A stretch of 64,000 nucleotides of DNA from Chloranthus sessilifolius (Eukaryota; Streptophyta; Magnoliopsida; Chloranthales; Chloranthaceae): contig CM037585.1 in NCBI GenBank assembly GCA_021018995.1, positions 70,310,646-70,374,645 on the forward strand, written 5' to 3'. A model generated the notes under the pieces. The model ran no database searches, had not been told where the DNA came from, and saw only the letters and a program-made list of their open reading frames with translations. Both the position numbers and the translations under genes were made by a program. Each line of letters starts with the position of its first letter. Within the stretch, counting starts at the first letter, position 1. Below are positions 57,190 through 64,000 of this stretch, piece by piece.

Positions 57190-57360
57190 TTCTACCCTCC
57201 TTACAAAATTTTTGTCCTTGAAAATTGGCGTGCCGTACTCGAAGGGTACGGAGCCTTGATAGCCCAAATACCAGTAATCATATTCTCCGCCAAAGTTACT
57301 AGTTTAGCCTCCTCAAAAATTAGGGGTCATTACAATACCAGGGCCAAAGCGAACCATTGA
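57190..57360 (-). other. Pre-LTR piece of Tekay-like element
   Basis: On the minus strand AATTTTCAAGGACAAAAATT leads to the PPT. A second TGTAATGACCCC junction-like site lies near 57337. No coding frame remains. Confidence 0.4.
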
Positions 57361-58205
57361 GGCATTGCCCTACCATATTATGCATATTTTTGTATTTTTA
57401 ATTTTATTTAATTTTTATTTCAGAAAGCAGGGAGAGAGAACAATGAGCCTCTAACTTCTATTGTCAGAAGAAGTGTTGAAACTTTTGATCAGTCACTACG
57501 AATAAACCTGTAAAAAATTAAGAAATGATCAAAGAAAATAAAAATATAAAGAAAAGTAAAAAGAGAAAGACAAATATTGGCTTTCAGAAATTTTCTCTTT
57601 CCTCGGCAACGGTGCCAAAAAATTTTGATGGGTATATATAGCTTCTACTTTGTCTTAACCTATTGAAAGCACAAAATGGAAATCATAGCACTAGCGATAA
57701 GATCATTTCCATGAGGAAAGTCTAAAAATATCTGAAGGCTTTCATCTATCTTTAAAGGTTGAGAAAAATAAATAAAAGAATAGTTATTAAACTAATTACA
57801 GAAAAATAAATCTAAATCCTCCTTCTTTTAGATTGTGGTCATCAATCACAATCCTTCAGTTCTCGGATGTCTATAAATTAAAAATATCATTACCATATAT
57901 CTCATTTTCCCAAAATTTGGTCGTTAATGAAACACTTGAATTCTTTAATATAGATTTATACTAGTCAACAATCTTTCAGAAATTTGGGCGTCAATCAAAC
58001 TCTAGAAAATTAAAGATGGAAAATAAAAACCTATTGGTGTGCGCTTTTTCTGAGTTCCTTTCGGTTCCCTGAATAAGTGGCCCAATTCGATCCAAGTGGA
58101 CTTTTACAAAGGCAATGAATGGTAAGTTAACAGATATTAAATTATAGAACTAAAAGGAAAATTCTAAGTGGAAATTACCTGGTTCATTGCAATCGCCAGC
58201 TGCAG
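57361..58205 (-). mobile_element. Element H: 5' end of another Athila-like element (PBS and partial LTR)
   Basis: TGGCACCGTTGCCGAGGA on the minus strand (57617-57600) is a two-base variant of the Athila primer site. Leader sequence is on its left. The LTR starts TGATGGG at 57626 and is cut off near 58205, after about 580 of the 1.4-1.5 kb expected. Confidence 0.7.
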
Positions 58206-58717
58206 ATATTTATTATAACAACCCAGATTTCCTAACTGTGAAACCCGAACCATCGGATCGACACTAAGCCTGATCCCCGAACAAAACACTTAGCACATTC
58301 ACACACAAAGAGAAAACAAGGTAGGAAATCTAGCTAAACAGATAGATTCATCATAGGCAAAAAGAAATCTCCAATTTTATATCTCAAAAGGACAAAAATA
58401 ACGGTTCTAATCCCATGTAAAAACTCATGAGCAGAAGAACCAAAAAGAATCACCAATGATGGCCGACTATCACCGAAATATGGTTCACAAAAGAATATTA
58501 TAATTATAATCCAAAAGTTTATGTTCATTACATCACCAAAATCTATCCCAATTCCATCATTCTAAAGCCAGACCTACTCGTGCTTTGCGAAGACAAAACA
58601 ATGCTCAGGATGAGGCTCAGAGTCCTCCTCAGGGGAGAAATTAGGATCCTCTTCCCTTATGGGATTCTCTAGGCCAACCTCAGCTCCTGTAGCTGTGACG
58701 TATAGTCGAGGGATGAG
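58206..58717. other. Unresolved fragment
   Basis: On the minus strand a 44-codon open stretch rich in Glu and Pro (EEDSEPHPEH) ends at about 58580, followed by A/T-rich sequence and GGGTTGTTATAA at 58206, which resembles an LTR border. I do not recognise it. Confidence 0.3.
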
Positions 58718-60455
58718 TGTTGGGATGTTTGCCTACACTCAAATGAGGGTCTAAAATTAATAATAAAACTAGGCAGACATACTCATACAGACCTGCAAGT
58801 ATTCAGGATTTGTTGTAGCAAGCTTTAAAAGAATGGTAAATAAGGGAATGTCCACAGGGAGGCTGGTTAGAAATATGATAAATCTCCAGATCTGTGAGAG
58901 ATCTGGCACCCTAGATATCTCTACTTTAGTTAAAAGATAGGGGAAAGGTTTGAAATGAGTTGTCACTTAAACTAAACTACAATTAAAATGTAGATTATCT
59001 TTGATCGAATCTAGATCCTCAGATCTTGCAAATGGATGGTTTAAAAACTCAGAAAATGGAGAAGAACAACTTGGAGGTTGCCTTCACTATAATCAGGTTG
59101 AGCTAAGTATTACAGGGGTTCAAAAGCACACAAGTCTCAAAGCTGGCCACAAGCACAGCTGCAGGGTATAAATTCCACTCTAAATCACAGGATCCACCTG
59201 GTCTTAAGGTTATGATCTGTCCCCTTTAATGGTCACAGACCATCCTAGAGACTTTATTGAATCCATGGATTGCAATGGATGAATCCAATTGAGGCCTGAG
59301 CTTAGATTTACCTTAAGGTTATGATCTGTCCACTTTAATGGTCACAGACCATCCTAGAGATCTCCTACGAAGCCTGAGCCTCAATAAGAACAATTAAAAC
59401 CACTACAGATGCTACAATTTCCAAGTCACAGACATAAGAAATTACAGGGATATTAGATCCAGGGAATTCAGATGATTTCCAAGAGGTCTACCAGTTAAGT
59501 GGGTGAGCTGATCAAGCAACTCCTCTACAAAAATCTGATCGAGCACCAAAAGGAATCAAAAGAGCTTCAGATCTAATTAAAACATTGAATACAATATTTA
59601 CATTGCAAACAAGGTCACTCTTAAAATGGAATGCTCTCAGATCTGTAGTCTGTGCAGCAATTAACCCCAGCAACACCCTTAACCTTACCCAATTATAGAT
59701 CTAACTCACTCCTTGCTGCTCCTACGGATTTATTCAACCATAGTTGGGCTAAAGGAGGGAAATGGAATCTCGCTGCAAGCTCTGATCTCTGGAAAATTGC
59801 TTAGAATTTCGATCTCCCCCAATGGCAATTGGGGATCTCTATATATAGCTTTCTCCTCTATTTTTCCCGCCAAAAATCCCTTCTAGAAGGTCGTCAGAGT
59901 TTGTTAGAGCTCTGTCAAAGCACGCGAGTCGGTTAGGGCTTTTTAGGGCATCTTCTAATACGTCACGTCGGTCACCTAAGTGCCTCGGTTTGTGTGCAAT
60001 AGGTCACCAAGCCTCAGCATGTACATAGCAAAGTTTCTAAGAAGTTTAACACACGGTTTTGATAGGTTGGAGAAGCTTCCGACAGGTTAAAAGTGAGCTT
60101 GTAGTTCCTTTCGATAGGTTCTCAGAACTGTTCGATAGGTTCAAATAGGATGAGCCTCCATTTAGAGTTCCAGCCTTCTCAGCCTTAGGTTTGGAATATT
60201 CGACAGGTTGAAAGGGCTCTTCGACAGGTTGGAGAACCATTTCGATAGGTTCCTTTTACGCTTCAGGTGGGCTTTCGATAGGATGGTTTCTTCATTCCTT
60301 TCAGCTGCTCGATAGGTTCTTGGATCCTATTGAACTGTTCTATCCGCACGAATTCATCCTTCTGCCTTCTGATCCTATCGAATCCTTCTCAACTTCATGA
60401 ATCCTTCCTTTCTTTGCTTTCAGCTCTTATCGAACTCTTCAGGTGACCCATCGAT
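58718..60455 (-). repeat. Truncated Athila-2-type LTR (J)
   Basis: Starts TGTTGGGATG and follows the reverse complement of the Athila-2 LTR. Hairpins at 59216-59239 and 59325-59348, TATATATA near 59840 with the adjoining palindrome, and motif array 60055-60440. It breaks off at CCCATCGAT, where Tat LTR sequence begins. Confidence 0.85.
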
Positions 60456-60670
60456 CGGGTGCCTAACACCTTCCCGATCGATAATCGAAGCCCCTACCTA
60501 AGAGCCTTTGGCATAGACCGATGAATCAGAGTCATATTTTTGGCACTTTGATGCTTATAAAATTGATTTAGGTTTCCCGGGATACCAAAAGTTTATGGTG
60601 GGGACTTTATAACTTTTAGAGGGTGTGCATCGTCGTGACGGGATCATCAAAAATCTCATAGTTGCATATA

Positions 60671-60688
60671 TGGTGACTCTGCTGGGGA
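60671..60688 (+). other. Primer binding site of element K (tRNA-Arg type)
   Basis: TGGTGACTCTGCTGGGGA, one base different from that of element A. Confidence 0.85.
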
Positions 60689-60799
60689 TAGCTTGTAGAG
60701 CTTTCCCTTGAAGTTTTAGCCCTTTTTCATTGCATGTGTTTTTTATTTTCACTAACTTTTTGTTCATTTATTGCTTACTCACCCCTACGATTTCGTCAA

Positions 60800-60990
60800 T
60801 TTTCTCACCCCTACTTTTCCATCATTTATGTACCTTAGTCGATTGGCAGGCCTACTTGTGCATTGTCTTTATATTTTACTTACTTTTCCATCATTTATGT
60901 GTCTTCGCTGATTGGTGAGCCTACTTGTGCATTGTCTTTACAATTCCTTTACTTTTCGTCATTTATACGCCTTAGCCGTTTGGCGGGCTT
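60800..60990 (+). repeat. 70-base leader repeats of element K
   Basis: Three units with GCCTACTTGTGCATTGTCTT and CCTTAGCCGATTGGCGG, equivalent to 49110-49300 in A. Confidence 0.75.
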
Positions 60991-61434
60991 ATGTGAGAAT
61001 TTAATTTTTCGCAATCATATCCTACCAGTGGACGCTAACCCGTAGAGGGACACGGGACTTTAATTGAATTTTTACGGGGGTAGATTTTTCAAGGGTTGAG
61101 AAATCTAGGCAAAGATACAAACGTCCCCGATTCTTAGTATGGCAGCAACCCCTAGTGGTGATGATTTGAAAAAGAACCATCCCACCTAATATCTGAGAAG
61201 GCGCTTGCACTGGAGGTATATCGGGTGGGTAACCTATCCTATTACAAAGCTTAAAACCCTTGGGGAGAGAGGTAGTAGTCCTGAAGCAACCTTGTATCCC
61301 TAAGTTCGGTGTGGAGAGACCCGGTGCAACTAAGAATTCAGTCCCCGGAAGCATCGCTTCTAGAAAATAAAGAAAAAAAGACTGAATTCGGGCTTGCTAA
61401 TCAGTTGTTGGGGGGTATCTGACCGCACTATTTT

Positions 61435-61604
61435 CCTGGAGTAACTAATACATGTGCCAAGTCTGGAAACCCTAGATTTTGCGTGGAGCAACTAATACAC
61501 GCACAAAGTCTGGAAACCCCAGATTTTTCTCTGGTGCGAGTAATAGATGCACCAAGCATAAATTGAACCAAAGCTGGTCTGGCGCATGTAATACTCGCTC
61601 TAAG
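61435..61604. repeat. Palindrome array, Tat 48-bp module (gag leader of K)
   Basis: Four copies centred at 61448, 61495, 61543 and 61591 (spacing 47, 48, 48). Palindromy is weaker than in A, but spacing and the CTAATA/GTAATA core are kept. Confidence 0.75.
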
Positions 61605-61998
61605 AAGTGGTTGATTCCCACTAAGCAGAACAACCCGAAATCTGAGGCCTTTTTCACATCCCCGAGTTTCCCGCTTAGTGGTTTAGGACCTCTGATTAGG
61701 TCTTGCACTATCCAACACCCAATACACCCCCGTCAGTCAAAAGAGGGTAACTTCTTATTCACCCATTTCGGGGGATCGAGTTGTTTGCATTGATTCCCGT
61801 GCCTTCAATAGATCAAAGGGTTCCCCTGTGGATTCTTTCAAGGCATATCGAGATCTCATCGCAGGATTTATTTAGGGTACAAATACCACCCGAAACGGGA
61901 ATTCAAAGTCCCCGAAATCCTTCATCATAAAAATAAAAATACAAAATTTCAAAAAAATAAATAAACCAAAAAAACTAAATTGTTGTGGTGCCGACACA

Positions 61999-62868
61999 AT
62001 GGCACCACCTTGTCCTCCATTATCCCGAAGGAGAAGGACGAAGCTTTACGGGCCCCATCCGAGGCACCCGTACCTCATCCGTAACCAAGCCATGTTGTGG
62101 GCAGTGGATCCGGCATACGCCGATCCCGATTTATCCCTGCCACATTCCCTAACTCATTCCCATACAGAAGAGGTTTTCACATCCATCCCCCTCACTCAAT
62201 CCCCATTTGCCATCACCGGACCTTTCGACACTCACATTTTTCCATCCACCACCACTCAAAACCCCCAAAATCTGACACCCCACTCCCTTTCATTTTCACA
62301 AACAAGGTCTATTCCCCCTGCCATGTCCATCCCAAATCCATCTCACATTCCATCCACATCCACCCGAAAACCAGGCCCAATTTTCCACCTTCACCAACAT
62401 ACCCCTTTTTCATCCTCCCAACATATATCTGATCCACCCGCATTTACCCATGCCACACCTAGTTTCTCCGATCCACCCCATATCCCCCCATTCACCCAGG
62501 TCATGCCCAATTTAACAAGGGCCATGCCTAATTTTTTCCACACATCTACATCATCCACACCCCAAATACCATCAAATGAGCCACCTCCCTCCAATCCCTC
62601 TCCAATGGCCATGATGGATGAAATGGTCCGGGCTTACACTAGTTGGAAAGCCTCCCAAAACATCCTTCTCATTCTCACCACACATCTTCCAACCTATCAT
62701 CCACATTCCCAAGCCTCAATGCTTCATTACCTCAAACCCACCAAGGCCCAATGGCCCAAACCCCCATCATCCACACCCACCAAGGCCCAATGGCCCAACC
62801 CCTATCACCCACACCCACTAAGGCCCAAAGGGCCAGACCCTTCAAGGCCCAACAGGCAAGACCCATGA
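61999..62868 (+). pseudogene. Element K Pro-rich N-terminal gag region
   Basis: Opens MAPPCPPLSRRRRTKLYGPH. 290 codons open; AVDPAYADPDLSLPHS and MMDEMVRAYTSWKASQN match element A. KAQWPKPPSSTPT repeats near 62735-62815 are the shorter version of the A minisatellite. The stop at 62866 precedes more Pro/His/Gln-rich sequence in other frames (to 63590). Confidence 0.7.
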
Positions 62869-63622
62869 AAGCCTAACGGGCCAGACCTACCAGGGCCCAA
62901 TAGTCCAAAGACAACAAAGCCCAATGAGCCCAATTTCCCAAGGCCTTATGGCCCAAACCCCTCCAAATCCTTCATCCAATACTCAAGCCCATAAAAGCCC
63001 CATGCCCTATACCCAGGTCTACCATGGCCCAAACTTGGGAGCCCCAATATCCCACATTTACCTATACCCAACATGCTCCCATTCCCCCAAAGATAATACA
63101 CCCCTCTCATCCAAACCCTCAATTTGGCTTGGGCACTGTTTATCCACATTCTTCACACCTAACTCAATTTGGTAATCCATCCCATACCATCAACCATCCC
63201 CAATTTACCCATCCAGTCACTCCCCAACTAAATCCCCATAATATCCAAAATGTACAATGGCCTCTTTTGGTACCTACCCAAAATCCACGATTCACTCATC
63301 CCGTCACCCCACAAGCCACTCATCAAAGCTTCCCCCAATCCCAATGGCCTAATCAACCACCTGCCCAACCCATTCAGATCAGCAGGATAATCTCACCCTT
63401 CCTCCATCGTATGTTTATCAACAATACGAGGAAGATGAGGTCAGAAATAGTGGGGCCTATACAGGGACATTTGACAACTTTAATCCCCCACCACCCACAC
63501 ATACCAATCCCTAGGCCATCCAAAATGAAGGGAGTCGGCCTCTTGAGGGAACACCCCCAGCCCCACCATCCAGAGAATCTGAGCAGTTGAAAGAACAAAT
63601 TGATAAAATCTAGAAACAGCTA

Positions 63623-64000
63623 ATGATGTTAGGGGGAACCGAGATTCATGTCACAGATTTTTCTGATCTGTGTTTATTCGTGAAGTGTCTTTGCCACCTA
63701 AATTCAAAGTGTCGTCATTTGACAAATATAACGGCACCGGCAACCCCATCGTACACCTCAAGTCCTACTGCGGGGACATGTGTCAATATGGCAGAGGTGA
63801 ATGACTCCTCATCAAAGTGTTCAAAAGAAGTCTTACCGACCCCGCACTATGATGGTTCACGTCTCTTGAACCATCCATGATTAAAATATGGAAGGATCTG
63901 ACCCACCTGTTTCAAGAACAATAAGTCTATAACATCGACATAGAACTACGCAAGTATGATTTAGAACAGTTAAAATAAAATTCCGATGAGCCGTTGAGCG
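63623..64000 (+). pseudogene. gag: Element K gag, central domain (partial)
   Basis: DFSDLCLF, SFDKYNGTGNP, SYCGDMCQYG and WKDLTHLFQEQ in alternating frames match gag of element A at 46612-46221. It ends at the window edge. Confidence 0.75.

Larger units (their letters stand above)
60455..64000 (+). mobile_element. Element K: second Tat/Ogre-like element (5' part)
   Basis: A 215-base LTR remnant (to about 60668) matches the reverse complement of 49420-49560. It is followed by a PBS, a leader with repeats, a palindrome array and gag. It leaves the window at its 3' side. Stops and frame changes show decay. Confidence 0.85.

Noticed and set aside
57007..57360. 117-codon plus-strand ORF
   Set aside because: No domain; it overlaps a Tekay-like LTR boundary read in the other direction.
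58206..58717. Possible host exon (Glu/Pro-rich 44-codon stretch)
   Set aside because: Too short, no splice context, flanked by retrotransposon borders; left as unresolved.
61435..61604. CRISPR-like pattern: palindromic repeats with about 20-base spacers
   Set aside because: Spacers are related to each other, repeats diverge, the context is a plant retrotransposon leader and no cas gene is present. It is a 48-bp tandem repeat with a palindromic core.

Overview
The window is plant nuclear DNA made almost entirely of nested LTR retrotransposons of the Ty3/gypsy superfamily. The grounds are Athila-type primer sites matching plant tRNA-Asp, Tat/Ogre-type primer sites with an archaeal-like RNase H domain, plant mobile domain (PMD) genes and telo-box motifs. 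I see no intact host gene, tRNA or rRNA. The species cannot be named from the sequence; a large-genome angiosperm is the natural reading.

Layout. Element A, a Tat/Ogre-like element on the minus strand, runs from before base 1 (3' LTR ends at 318) to 50880 (5' LTR 49420-50880). It carries a Pro-rich N-terminal gag region, gag, protease plus G-patch, RT, RNase H, archaeal-like RNase H and integrase. Downstream of integrase it carries two genes on the opposite (plus) strand: an intron-containing PMD-like gene and a DUF7745-like gene. Three later insertions split A. Athila-1 (minus, 3076-18776, target duplication CTCCC) sits in the PMD-like exon. Athila-2 (plus, 22155-34992, duplication AGCAT) sits in the DUF7745-like gene. 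A solo Athila-type LTR (plus, 43436-45820, duplication GCCTT/ACCTT) sits in gag. Without them A would be about 21 kb, a normal Ogre size.

Right of A lies a mosaic. There is the 3' end and LTR of a diverged Athila-like element E (50881-55909), split by solo LTR F (51568-53967) and by A itself. Next come a Tekay/Del-like LTR (about 55910-57189), the PBS and part of the 5' LTR of another Athila-like element (57360-58205), an unresolved 0.5 kb piece, and a truncated Athila LTR (58718 to about 60455). That LTR is fused to a truncated Tat LTR, followed by a second Tat/Ogre-like element K (plus) that runs off the window with its PBS, leader and gag.

Athila-1 is near full length (gag, protease, RT, RNase H, integrase, ORF3) but lost its PBS and carries a templated insertion in integrase. 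Athila-2 kept gag-protease and ORF3 but lost RT, RNase H and most of integrase. ORF3 ('putative plant transposon protein' type) looks like a nuclear protein and appears to have its own promoter.

The most interesting signal is non-coding. Each LTR family carries an array of short, mostly palindromic motifs about 0.2-1 kb upstream of its LTR TATA box, and the motif differs between families. In the Tat elements the motif is a 27-29 bp palindrome whose arms co-vary between copies, repeated at a fixed 47-48 bp spacing, and found upstream of the LTR promoter, in the gag leader and upstream of both antisense genes. In Athila the motif is AACCTRTCGA, found in the LTR and again upstream of ORF3. This resembles the motif arrays recognised by transposon-encoded anti-silencing proteins (VANC of VANDAL transposons), but that function is only an inference here.
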